Origin: CAWJPY01 sp963844865
Lineage (GTDB): Bacteria; Acidobacteriota; Thermoanaerobaculia; Thermoanaerobaculales; Sulfomarinibacteraceae
Direction: 5' to 3'
Length of the DNA: 64,000 bases
NCBI GenBank assembly: GCA_963844865.1
Contig: CAWJPY010000006.1
Coordinates: 496,001-560,000 of the forward strand
Positions 39,001 through 46,743 of this stretch are shown piece after piece; the first letter of the stretch is position 1; each line of letters starts with the position of its first letter. The notes beneath the pieces are model-generated. The model made no database searches. It worked only from the letters and a program-made list of their open reading frames with translations, and had not been told where the DNA came from. Position numbers and translations under genes: made by a program.

Positions 39001-39502
39001 CGTTGCCGTGCTGATGGGCTCGGCCAGCGATTGGAAGCACATGCGGGCGGCGGTGGAGACCCTCGGCACGCTCGGCGTACGGGTCCGGGTGCACGTCACC
39101 TCGGCTCACCGGACGCCGGAGCGCACCCTCGAGATCGTGCAGACTGCCGAGGCCGATGGTTGCCTGCTGTTTCTGTGCGGAGCCGGCATGGCGGCCCACC
39201 TGGCCGGCGTGGTGGCGGCCCACACCCACCTGCCTGTGCTCGGGGTTCCCCTCCCGGGAGGCATCCTCGACGGCATGGACGCTCTCCTCGCCACCGTGCA
39301 GATGCCGCCGGGCATCCCCGTGGCCACCTTCGGAGTCGGCTCGGCCGGAGCACGCAACGCGGCGTTCTTCGCCGCACAGGTGGTGGCCCAGCAGCGGCAC
39401 GAGGTGGGCGAGAAGGTCCTCGCTGCTCGCAGCGCGGGAGCCGACAAGGTGCTGGCCGGCGACCGGGAGGTCCAGTCAAACCTGGAGGACCAGGATGCCT
39501 GA
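38978..39502 (+). CDS. purE: N5-carboxyaminoimidazole ribonucleotide mutase
   Basis: Class I PurE shifts the carboxyl group of N5-CAIR to give CAIR. The 174-residue protein has the loop VLMGSASDWKHM near residue 12, TSAHRTPE near 44 with the catalytic His, and GVGSAGARNAAFFAAQ near 130. ATG 38978 lies inside purD. No purK is adjacent. The C-terminal tail is somewhat longer than usual and overlaps ricT by 8 bases. Confidence 0.93.
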   Translation: MQGTNAIDVAVLMGSASDWKHMRAAVETLGTLGVRVRVHVTSAHRTPERTLEIVQTAEADGCLLFLCGAGMAAHLAGVVAAHTHLPVLGVPLPGGILDGMDALLATVQMPPGIPVATFGVGSAGARNAAFFAAQVVAQQRHEVGEKVLAARSAGADKVLAGDREVQSNLEDQDA

Positions 39503-40199
39503 GGAGGTCGCGGTGGCCTGCTGCCCGGTGGCCTGCGGCCACGAGGACATGATCCCGGTCCTGCTGGACCCCGACCTGCCCCCGGTACCATGCCGCAAGG
39601 CCGGTGTCCAGGTCGAGCACCTCCAACGGTGTGTGGTGGAGATCACGGACGGGCTCTTTCTGGGCACTGCGAGTGCGTTCACAGTCCCCGTGATGCGGAG
39701 TCCCCGCGGCGAGCTGGGAAGGGTGGTCCGACAGGCGACGGCGGATGACGTCCGCCGCAAGGACGACCTTGGCCATCTGGAACGGGAGATCATCGGTTAT
39801 CTGCGGCGTCGTGCCCGTGAGCTGGATCTCGGCATGCGTCCCCTGAAGGTGCGCTTGCCCCTGGTCGGTCGCAAGGCCGTGGTCTACTTCACCGCGGAGC
39901 AGCGGGTCGACTTCAGATCCCTGCTCCGGGAGCTGGGCCGACGCTATCGGCGCCGGGTCGAGATGCGCCCCTTGGGGGTCCGTGACGGGGCCCGCCTGAG
40001 TGGGGGTCTGGGACCCTGCGGCCGCTGCCTGTGCTGCGCCACCTTCATGGAGCGCTTCCACTCGGTGACGGTGCGCATGGCCAAGCGCCAGAACCTGTCG
40101 TTGAATCCGAGCAAGATCTCGGGCATGTGTGGGCGTCTGATGTGCTGCCTGGCCCACGAGGTCGAGTCCTATCCGAAGCAGAGGTCGGCCAAGGGGTGA
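39495..40199 (+). CDS. ricT: PSP1-domain protein RicT (YaaT)
   Basis: The 234-residue protein is of the PSP1/YaaT family. In Bacillus RicT works in the RicAFT complex, which carries iron-sulfur clusters and promotes RNase Y-dependent mRNA maturation. The conserved C-terminal part has paired Cys motifs GPCGRCLCCATFMERF and GMCGRLMCCLAHE, plus NLSLNPSKISG between them. RicA and RicF are absent nearby. Gram-negative PSP1 proteins are common but of unclear function, so the name follows the family. ATG 39495 overlaps purE. Confidence 0.85.
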   Translation: MPEEVAVACCPVACGHEDMIPVLLDPDLPPVPCRKAGVQVEHLQRCVVEITDGLFLGTASAFTVPVMRSPRGELGRVVRQATADDVRRKDDLGHLEREIIGYLRRRARELDLGMRPLKVRLPLVGRKAVVYFTAEQRVDFRSLLRELGRRYRRRVEMRPLGVRDGARLSGGLGPCGRCLCCATFMERFHSVTVRMAKRQNLSLNPSKISGMCGRLMCCLAHEVESYPKQRSAKG

Positions 40200-40316
40200 C
40201 GGGGCCGTCGAAGAAGAGGTCTGACACAGACAGGGTCCTGCTTCTCTGCTACCCTGTCGCCAACATATCGGTGACCGCCCCCCCGCCCGAGCGATGCCGA
40301 GTCACGGAGACGTTGC

Positions 40317-40655
40317 ATGTCTGATCGCAAGCTGATCCGCCCCTCCATGACGGAGATGATGGAGCGCTATCCCGGTCGCACCAGCGGGCGACGCAAGCAG
40401 GTACCGGCGGAGCAGACCAACGCCGAGAGCTTTTACTATCTGAAGCAGATGCAGAACCGCACCGCCATGGTGGTGGTTCTCACCGACGGCACCGAGCTGA
40501 CGGGTTGGATCGAGTGGTACGACAAGGGCTGCATCAAGCTGAACCGTACCGATGCCCCCAACCTGCTGCTGTTCAAGCACTCCATCAAGTTCATGTTCAA
40601 GGAGGAGGAGCGGCAGGGCCGGCGCCGCCGTCGCACCGCTCAACCCGCACGCTGA
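40317..40655 (+). CDS. hfq: Hfq-family RNA chaperone with N-terminal extension
   Basis: The Sm-like core of this 112-residue protein (about residues 38-96) aligns with Hfq: AESFYYLKQMQNRTAMVVV for helix 1 and Sm1, DGTELTGWIEWYDKGCIKL for the Sm1 fold, and FKHSIKFMF matching the YKHAI Sm2 motif that binds uridine. Two departures exist: a 36-residue basic N-terminal extension before the core, and a linker (NRTDAPNLLL) in place of the usual NTxxQM loop. The tail is Arg-rich. It would act in sRNA-mRNA pairing. ATG 40317 follows ACGGAG. Confidence 0.82.
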   Translation: MSDRKLIRPSMTEMMERYPGRTSGRRKQVPAEQTNAESFYYLKQMQNRTAMVVVLTDGTELTGWIEWYDKGCIKLNRTDAPNLLLFKHSIKFMFKEEERQGRRRRRTAQPAR

Positions 40656-40670
40656 GCCGAGCGCGCGCTC

Positions 40671-41609
40671 TCAGAGGTACTTGATGGTCTCCCGGGCGGT
40701 GGCCGCGTCGTCGCCGTCGGGGGCGACCTCGAGGTATTTCTCGAGCTGCTGCTTGGCGCCTTGCAGGTCGCCTGTGCGCAGCAGCAGCATGCCGTACTCG
40801 AACAGGCACTTCGAGAAGGTGGGATCCACCTCCAGGCACTCCTCGAGGAGTGGCCTGGCCGCCTCGTCATCCATGGCGTTGAGGTACTCGGCAGCCTGGT
40901 TGAAGAGGGTCGCCGGATCGCCTGGATTCAGCTCCTGGTAGTGCGCCATGTACGTCTTGTAGGCCTCCTCGTCGCCCACCTTGGCGGCGGCGTTGGCGGC
41001 TGACGCCAGGCACGAGGTCGAGTCCTCGTCGAGCTGGAGGCAGGCGCGGGCATCCTCCAGCGACTGCTTGTAGTCCTGGAGCTCGTACTCGACCTCGGCC
41101 AGGGTCGCCCACGCCTGGGTCATGTCGGGGACGATGGCCACCGCTTCCTTGAGCTTGTCCCTGGCTTCGGCTTTCTTGCCCTCCTTCAGGAGCGCGTAGG
41201 CTTCGTCGAGCTCCTTGTATCCCGGCCGGGCCATCATCTTCTTCTGCTGCGCCGCGGCCGCTTCCTTCTCGCTGTTGAGGGTGAAATCGACCTGGTTGTT
41301 CATGGACCCCACCTGGACCTTGACCGACTGCTCCGAGGGCGAGTAACCGGGGGCTTCCGCGCGGAACACGTAGTGCTTGGTGGCGTCCAGGATCATCACC
41401 TTGTAGCGGCCATGGGTGTCGGTCTCCACGACCTTGTTGAAGGAGGAGAGCTCTGGGCTCGTGATCACGATCCTGGCGCCGGCGATGGGCTCCTGGCGAG
41501 AGTTCTCGACCGCACCCTCGATGCGGGCCTGGGTTGCGGCCAGCGCGGCCGAGGCGGCGAAGAGGCAGGTAGCTCCCACCAGCGAGAGTCGAGTGATCCA
41601 CGTGCGCAT
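40671..41609 (-). CDS. secreted TPR protein with N-terminal carboxypeptidase-regulatory-like domain
   Basis: The 312-residue protein has a signal peptide (about residues 1-24, cut after ASAALAA), a beta-sandwich domain (about 27-105: RIEGAVENSRQEPIAGARIV, TDTHGRYKVMILD) like carboxypeptidase regulatory domains, a charged linker and about four TPR repeats (LLKEGKKAEARDKLKEAV through YGMLLLRTGDLQGAKQQLEK). It is periplasmic. Partner unknown; no signature of a lipoprotein. ATG 41609 follows GAGGAGG. It ends 15 bases from the convergent hfq gene. Confidence 0.75.
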   Translation of the reverse strand: MRTWITRLSLVGATCLFAASAALAATQARIEGAVENSRQEPIAGARIVITSPELSSFNKVVETDTHGRYKVMILDATKHYVFRAEAPGYSPSEQSVKVQVGSMNNQVDFTLNSEKEAAAAQQKKMMARPGYKELDEAYALLKEGKKAEARDKLKEAVAIVPDMTQAWATLAEVEYELQDYKQSLEDARACLQLDEDSTSCLASAANAAAKVGDEEAYKTYMAHYQELNPGDPATLFNQAAEYLNAMDDEAARPLLEECLEVDPTFSKCLFEYGMLLLRTGDLQGAKQQLEKYLEVAPDGDDAATARETIKYL

Positions 41610-41762
41610 CGTCTTCCTCCTCAAAGTCCCGACAGCCAGGATACTCGTCCCGGCGGCGTGTCTCAACACGTGCCGGAGCTCTCGGCCCGCCGGGACCGAC
41701 CATGAGATCTCGTCGCGGACCTCGCCGGGGCCGAGGACCGGACACCCGCTGGATGATCCGCC

Positions 41763-42659
41763 CTACAAGCCGATCATGGAGCGTACGACGTGGCGGGCCA
41801 CGGTGGGATTCTCGCGAAGCCGTCGCACCGAGTAGGGATACCAGTCCCGGCCGTAGGGCACATAGACGCGGAGCCGATGGCCTCCTTCGAGGATGATCCG
41901 TCGCAGCTCCGGGTCCACGCCGAGGAGCATCTGGAACTCGTACCGGTGCGGCTCCAGTCCGAGCCGGTCCACCGTGCGCATGCCCGCCCACACCAGGTGC
42001 GGGTCGTGGGTCGCGATGCCGACGTAGGCGCCGCCCCCCAACAACGTCTCCATGGCGTAGATGAAGTTGGCGCGGACGGTGTCGAACTCCTGCCACGCAA
42101 CCGCCCGAGGCTCGCGGTAGATCCCTTTGCACAGGCGCACATTGGGCGACAGCTCGAGCAGGCCGCGGATGTCGGAGATGGTGCGTCGCATGTACGCCTG
42201 CAGCACGATCCCCAGGTTGCCCGAACGCTTGAGCGCGTCGCGGTAGACGGCGAGCGTCGCGTCGGTGCAGCTGGAGTCCTCCATGTCGATGCGCACGAAG
42301 TTGCCGACCCGCGCGGCGTGACCGGCAATGGTGGCGACGTGCTCGGCGCACTCCTGCCGGTCGATCTTGAGCCCGAGGAGGGTCAGCTTGATGGAGATGT
42401 TCGCGTCCAGCTTCTGGCGGTCGATCTCGTCGATGAGGCGCAGGTACTCGGCCACCGCAGCCTCCGCCTTGGCACGCTGGTCGACCTCCTCGCCGAGGAC
42501 GTCCACCGTGGCCATTGCGCCCTGAGCGTTGAGAGTGCGGATGACGGCCACGGCATCGTCCATGGTCTCCCCCGCCACGTAGCGCCGGGCGACACGGCCC
42601 ACGATGAACTTCGGTGTCATCGGCAGGCCGTACCGGACCAGTTTGTCGAACAGACTCAT
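41763..42659 (-). CDS. proline dehydrogenase (monofunctional, FAD)
   Basis: Proline dehydrogenase oxidises proline to pyrroline-5-carboxylate. The 298-residue size fits the monofunctional PutB/PRODH type. The FAD barrel is visible: SIKLTLLGL near residue 91, FVRIDMEDSSCTDATL near 120, RLCKGIYREP near 174, YEFQMLLGVDPELRR near 238 and the final RVYVPYGRDWYPYSVRRL. No P5C dehydrogenase gene lies in the window. ATG 42659 overlaps the stop of the comF-like gene. Confidence 0.93.
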   Translation of the reverse strand: MSLFDKLVRYGLPMTPKFIVGRVARRYVAGETMDDAVAVIRTLNAQGAMATVDVLGEEVDQRAKAEAAVAEYLRLIDEIDRQKLDANISIKLTLLGLKIDRQECAEHVATIAGHAARVGNFVRIDMEDSSCTDATLAVYRDALKRSGNLGIVLQAYMRRTISDIRGLLELSPNVRLCKGIYREPRAVAWQEFDTVRANFIYAMETLLGGGAYVGIATHDPHLVWAGMRTVDRLGLEPHRYEFQMLLGVDPELRRIILEGGHRLRVYVPYGRDWYPYSVRRLRENPTVARHVVRSMIGL

Positions 42660-43387
42660 GTGACTCTCCTCGAATCGACGGTACGCGCCATGACGGCGCA
42701 GGAGACCTCGCATGCGCCGGCGGCCAGGAGGGCCTCGCTCGCCCGCCTGAGGGTGGCGCCGGTGGTGGTCACGTCGTCCACCAGCAGCACGCGCAGGCCT
42801 GCAACCTTGGAGGCCGGGACGAAGGCGTGACGGTCCAGGGCGAGACGCTGCCTCCGGGACCGGGTCGCCTGCCGGCCGAGACCCCGCCGGCGCAGGGCAC
42901 TGGCGTGGGGCCGGTGCAGCCTCCCGGCCACGACCACAGCCAAGGCATGGGAGGCCGGCCGACCGCGACGCAGGATGCGGATGCGGTGAGACGGCACGTG
43001 CGCCACCAGATCCACCTCCCGCCACCAGGCTTCGATGCTGACGCGCGCCGCCAGCAGGCCACCCAGCAGGGGAGCGAGCTCGTCCCGACCACGGTGCTTG
43101 AGGGCCAGCACAGCCGCGCGCAGCACGCCTTCGTACTCCCCCCAGACCACGGTCGATCGCTGGGGCGGGCGCCGTGAGGTGCACTCCAGGCAGAGGGCCA
43201 CCTCCTCGGCGACAGGCCTGGCGCATGCGGGGCAGCTCGCTCCCACAGAGGGGATGAGCCGAGATCGGCAGGGCCCGCACAGACCCACATCCCGGCCTCC
43301 GAGCGGCTCGCCACAGTTGAGACAGAGGCTGGGAAGGAAGGCTTCACGGGAGGCCGCAATCACCTCCGGCGCATGCACGGCGCACAT
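42656..43387 (-). CDS. comF: ComF-family phosphoribosyltransferase-like protein
   Basis: The 243-residue protein has an N-terminal zinc-finger region with four CxxC pairs (CLNCGEP, CGPC, CPAC, CLEC; about residues 22-71) and a C-terminal phosphoribosyltransferase fold with the PRPP loop VLLVDDVTTTGATLRRASEA near 198. ComF/GntX proteins are needed for DNA uptake in some competent bacteria. A -10-like TACGAT overlaps the annotated ATG, so translation may begin a few codons downstream. Other competence genes are not in the window. Confidence 0.86.
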   Translation of the reverse strand: MCAVHAPEVIAASREAFLPSLCLNCGEPLGGRDVGLCGPCRSRLIPSVGASCPACARPVAEEVALCLECTSRRPPQRSTVVWGEYEGVLRAAVLALKHRGRDELAPLLGGLLAARVSIEAWWREVDLVAHVPSHRIRILRRGRPASHALAVVVAGRLHRPHASALRRRGLGRQATRSRRQRLALDRHAFVPASKVAGLRVLLVDDVTTTGATLRRASEALLAAGACEVSCAVMARTVDSRRVT

Positions 43388-43491
43388 CGTAGCAGAGAAC
43401 CGGCCTCCCGCTGCGGGTCTATACTGCGGTCGTGTGGTGGTAGCCCAGGGCCCTGCCGGCGGGCACGGTGCCGGCCACTCGGGGAGCGCAG

Positions 43492-43890
43492 ATGCCCCAT
43501 CTCGTCCTGACCGGGAGCCTGGATGTATCGCGGGCGGTCACGACCTGCCCCCGGGAGGTCCATCGCTGGGGGCGCGCCGTCCTCAAGACGGAGGAGTGCT
43601 GGCTGCGCCGCGACGGAGCGGCCATGCTCGTGGAGGGGGTGGTGGTGGAGCTGTCCCGTCCCCAGCATCCGGTGGCCATGGTCGCGGGGCGGGGGACCGA
43701 CACCATCGTCCGCCTGTGGCCCCTGTCCACGGTGGAACGCACGACGGCTGTCCAGCGCTGGCTGTGCCTGTTGGCGGCGGGGCTGCAATCCACCGGTGCG
43801 GGTCGGGTCCGAGTCACCAACATCCCCCGGGAGGTGTGGTCCGATCTGGGTCTGCTCCTCGACCCCGAGCTGGAGATCGGCAGGCGCTGA
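43492..43890 (+). CDS. protein of unknown function
   Basis: I do not recognise this 132-residue protein. It starts MPHLVLTGSLDVSRAV with ribosome site GGGGAG before ATG 43492. It appears to be one alpha/beta domain: VEGVVVELSRPQHPVAMVAG, then DTIVRLWPLSTVERTTAVQR, then a helix (LCLLAAGLQSTGAGRV) and a final TNIPREVWSDLGLLLDPE. No signal peptide or membrane helix. A TATACT -10 box (43420-43425) is present upstream without a clear -35. It faces the next unknown gene, with eight bases between stops. Confidence 0.6.
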   Translation: MPHLVLTGSLDVSRAVTTCPREVHRWGRAVLKTEECWLRRDGAAMLVEGVVVELSRPQHPVAMVAGRGTDTIVRLWPLSTVERTTAVQRWLCLLAAGLQSTGAGRVRVTNIPREVWSDLGLLLDPELEIGRR

Positions 43891-43898
43891 TCTCGCCC

Positions 43899-44429
43899 TC
43901 AGCGCGCCAGGTCCTCGTCAAGCTCGAGGAGAGGCTCCTGCTGGCTGCGCTCGATGTTGGCCAGACCCTGACGAACCGCGGCCAGGGAGTCGCCGTCGGC
44001 AGCGGCCCCGGCCAGCGCGCGACGGGCATCCGCCAGGCGGTCTCGAGCTACGTTGAGGCGCGTCCCATCGCTGCTCAGGGCGTATGCCCGGAGCTCGGCG
44101 GCGGCGCCACGGATCGCCACCGCCGCGGCGAGCTCGCTGGAGGGTGATGGCACCGACCGGGTCCAGGAGGCAGCCGTGGAACCGATGGCCTTCAGCTCGG
44201 CCACGTGGGACGCGAGGGCCTCCGGGTATGTGACCAGAGCTTCCAGATCTGCCACCGCCCGCGTCGCTGCACGGCGATCGAAAGCGCGCTTCACGCCGTG
44301 CTCTTCGCGGAGGCTCTCGGCCACTTTCGCCACACCGCCGAGGGTGGCCACCGCATCCCGACCGTGGAGGTACAGCGCAGCGGCGGCAGCCAGGAGCACC
44401 ACCAAGAAGAGGGCGCCGAAGATGCGCAT
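43899..44429 (-). CDS. membrane-anchored protein of unknown function
   Basis: The 176-residue protein opens with MRIFGALFLVVLLAAAAAL, a membrane anchor or uncleaved signal. The rest is Ala/Arg/Glu-rich and predicted helical (periplasmic coiled-coil type), with no motif I know. It starts 130 bases from, and is divergent to, the GTPase-kinase fusion. Function unknown; it could be an envelope partner of that system, but only position suggests this. Confidence 0.55.
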   Translation of the reverse strand: MRIFGALFLVVLLAAAAALYLHGRDAVATLGGVAKVAESLREEHGVKRAFDRRAATRAVADLEALVTYPEALASHVAELKAIGSTAASWTRSVPSPSSELAAAVAIRGAAAELRAYALSSDGTRLNVARDRLADARRALAGAAADGDSLAAVRQGLANIERSQQEPLLELDEDLAR

Positions 44430-44502
44430 TCCGAACCTCCCGAGGTCCTCTTCCAGTATAGCCGGCGGCGAGCCGGCGGCTGTGAATGTCCCCGAACGGA
44501 GG

Positions 44503-44528
44503 TAGACTAAGACGGGAGTCCACTCCCG
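44503..44528 (+). promoter_or_regulatory. candidate -10 box and leader hairpin of the GTPase-kinase fusion gene
   Basis: TAGACT (44503-44508) has the -10 form common in this window, but only a weak -35 (CTGTGA, 17 bases upstream). Directly after it CGGGAG-TCCA-CTCCCG (44513-44528) forms a 6-bp hairpin near the expected transcript start. Confidence 0.35.
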
Positions 44529-44559
44529 GTACCAGCAGGACGTCGCGCGCGGAGAGTCG

Positions 44560-46743
44560 ATGGTCCAGTTCGACAACCAGTATCGGCAGATCAAGGTCAA
44601 GATCGTGTACTACGGGCCCGCCCTCGGTGGGAAGACGACCTGTCTGCAGCATGTGCACAGGGTCGCGGACCCCCAGAGACGGACCAAGCTGTACTCCTTG
44701 AATACGGCCAGCGATCGTACCCTCTTCTTCGACCTCCTGTCCCTCAACCTCGGTCGTATCCGAGGCTACCGTCTGGCGATCCAGCTCTACACGGTGCCCG
44801 GTCAGGTGCAGTACAACGCCACCCGGCGCGCGGTGCTGTCGGGGGCGGACGGCGTGGTCTTCGTCGCCGACTCCCAGCTCACCCAACGTCAGCTCAACCT
44901 GGCTTCTCTGGCCAACCTGAAGGAGAATCTGGAGGCCAACGGCCTCGCCATCGACTCCATTCCGATGGTGCTCCAGTACAACAAACGCGATCTCGACCAG
45001 GTGATGGGAGTCGCGGACCTCGAGCGGCAGCTCAACACCCGCGGTCTGCCATCCTTCCCCACCGTCGCCACGACAGGTGAGGGGGTCATGGAGGCGTTCG
45101 CCGCCATCGCGAAGCACACCCTCACCGCCGTGGCCGACCGCCTCGGGGTGGGCAGCGGCGGCCGAGGGGTACAACGCCTCCAGGAACAGGTGCAGCAGGC
45201 GTTGCGTCCCTTCTTGACGGGAGGCCGCGCAGCGGTGGACGCCGGCGAGGTGGCGGTCACCACCTCCGCGGCTGGCGCTGGCGCCGACGAGGTCCTCGGC
45301 GAGGACACGCTGGTCGCCGAGGCGGTGCGCGCCAACATGGCGATGACCGACCTGAACGCCCAGCTCGACACCCTGGGCCGGCAGCTCGAGCGCAAGATCC
45401 GCATGCTCGCCGGGGTGGCCCAGAAGGGCCGGGCACTCTCCAACGAGCGCGAGCCCCACGGGGTGCTGCGGTCCTTGGTGGAGGGCACCGTCGACCTGCT
45501 CGGCGTACCCGCCGCCGCGGTCCTCACGGTGCCGCGGTCGGGACCGCTGCGGGAGACGTTCGTGCACGGCATGGAGCAGGACCCCCTCCTGGCCGGAGCG
45601 GACGGAACCGGCGAGCCGCTGGCTCTGAGCCTGCTCGAAGCGGGTCAGCCACGGCTGCTGGCCGACGATCTCGAGGGCAGCGACGGGGACTTCCACCTGG
45701 AGGCGATTCACCAGGCCGGCTTCTCGTCCGCGGTGGTAGTGCCCCTCGCGGTTCCAGATCGACTCATCGGCCTGCTCACCGCCTATGGAGCACGAGAGGC
45801 GTCGCCGCTGGAGGACGACCATCTGCAGGTGGCCACCGCGTTGGCAGCCACCGCGGCGATGGCCCATGCCACATCCGAGGCCTGGAGTCAGCTCGAGCAG
45901 GTCAACAGGGGCCTGGAGGAGGCGGTGGCTCAGCGCACCGAGGAGGTGGAGAAGAGCCTCTCCGAGGTCCGCCAGCTCGCCACCGACCTGGAGGAGAGGA
46001 ACCGCCAGCTCGCCGCGGCCAACGAGCGACTGGGCGCCTTGGATCGGTTCAAGGACAATCTCATGCAGCGGCTGGTGCGGGCGTTGCGGGCTCCGGTGAG
46101 CTCGGTCGCCAACGCCGCTCGCCTGCTCGCGGAGGAGCCTCGGAGCCAGGGTGGCAAGGGTGGTCGCTATGTGGACATCATCCGCGAGCAGGCGAAGCGG
46201 CTGTCGGAGCTGATGGAGAGCATGGAGCACGCGTCCCTGCTCTCGGGGGACGATCTCCAGGCTGCGCGCCGTGCCGTGCCCGTCAAGGAGCTGCTGCGGC
46301 GGGTCGTGACCCCCCTGCGTGACCTCGCTCAGAAACGCCGCGTGCAGCTCAACGTCCTGGTCCCGAGCTCGCTTGGCAGCGTCCTCTGTGAGCCCTCATC
46401 CACGGAGGTCGCATTGCGAGCGCTCCTGAAGAACGCCATCGAGTTCAACCGCGAGGGGGGGGTGGTCAAGCTCGAGCTGCGCCAGGTCCGCCGGAGCGAC
46501 ACACAGTGGGTCACGATCCGGGTCGTCGACACCGGCAGCGGCATCGCCGAGGAAGATCTGCCACGGGTGTTCGACTCCTTCTGGCAGGGTCCGGAGCACG
46601 TGGCGGATCGATCGTGCGGCCTCGGCCTGGGGCTGACCATCGCCAAGCGCGTCGCCGAAGCGCACGGTGGCAGCATCACCGTCATCAGCCCCGACCGCGA
46701 CGGTGTCGAGGTCACCGCCTGGTTGCCGCAGGACGCACGCTGA
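44560..46743 (+). CDS. MglA-like GTPase / GAF / histidine-kinase-like fusion lacking the phosphoacceptor His
   Basis: A 727-residue fusion. Residues 1-195 are an MglA-type small GTPase: IKVKIVYYGPALGGKT (P-loop, about 11-26), the MglA-typical TVPGQ at 78-82, and NKRD at 141-144. After a linker, a GAF-like domain spans about 290-450. A coiled coil (about 450-500) leads to a DHp-like helix and a GHKL ATPase with N box LLKNAIEFN, G1 VVDTGSGIAEEDL, F box RVFDSFWQ and G2 GLGLGLTIAKRV. The position of the phosphoaccepting His in the HELRTP motif is Arg507 (context VRALRAP). ATP binding seems intact, autophosphorylation on His does not. No response regulator is adjacent. A cytosolic polarity or signalling switch is a reasonable guess. 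Confidence 0.85.
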   Translation: MVQFDNQYRQIKVKIVYYGPALGGKTTCLQHVHRVADPQRRTKLYSLNTASDRTLFFDLLSLNLGRIRGYRLAIQLYTVPGQVQYNATRRAVLSGADGVVFVADSQLTQRQLNLASLANLKENLEANGLAIDSIPMVLQYNKRDLDQVMGVADLERQLNTRGLPSFPTVATTGEGVMEAFAAIAKHTLTAVADRLGVGSGGRGVQRLQEQVQQALRPFLTGGRAAVDAGEVAVTTSAAGAGADEVLGEDTLVAEAVRANMAMTDLNAQLDTLGRQLERKIRMLAGVAQKGRALSNEREPHGVLRSLVEGTVDLLGVPAAAVLTVPRSGPLRETFVHGMEQDPLLAGADGTGEPLALSLLEAGQPRLLADDLEGSDGDFHLEAIHQAGFSSAVVVPLAVPDRLIGLLTAYGAREASPLEDDHLQVATALAATAAMAHATSEAWSQLEQVNRGLEEAVAQRTEEVEKSLSEVRQLATDLEERNRQLAAANERLGALDRFKDNLMQRLVRALRAPVSSVANAARLLAEEPRSQGGKGGRYVDIIREQAKRLSELMESMEHASLLSGDDLQAARRAVPVKELLRRVVTPLRDLAQKRRVQLNVLVPSSLGSVLCEPSSTEVALRALLKNAIEFNREGGVVKLELRQVRRSDTQWVTIRVVDTGSGIAEEDLPRVFDSFWQGPEHVADRSCGLGLGLTIAKRVAEAHGGSITVISPDRDGVEVTAWLPQDAR

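Noticed and set aside
40221..40255. hfq promoter CTGACA ... TACCCT
   Set aside because: The spacer would be 23 bases, too long for a sigma-70-type promoter.
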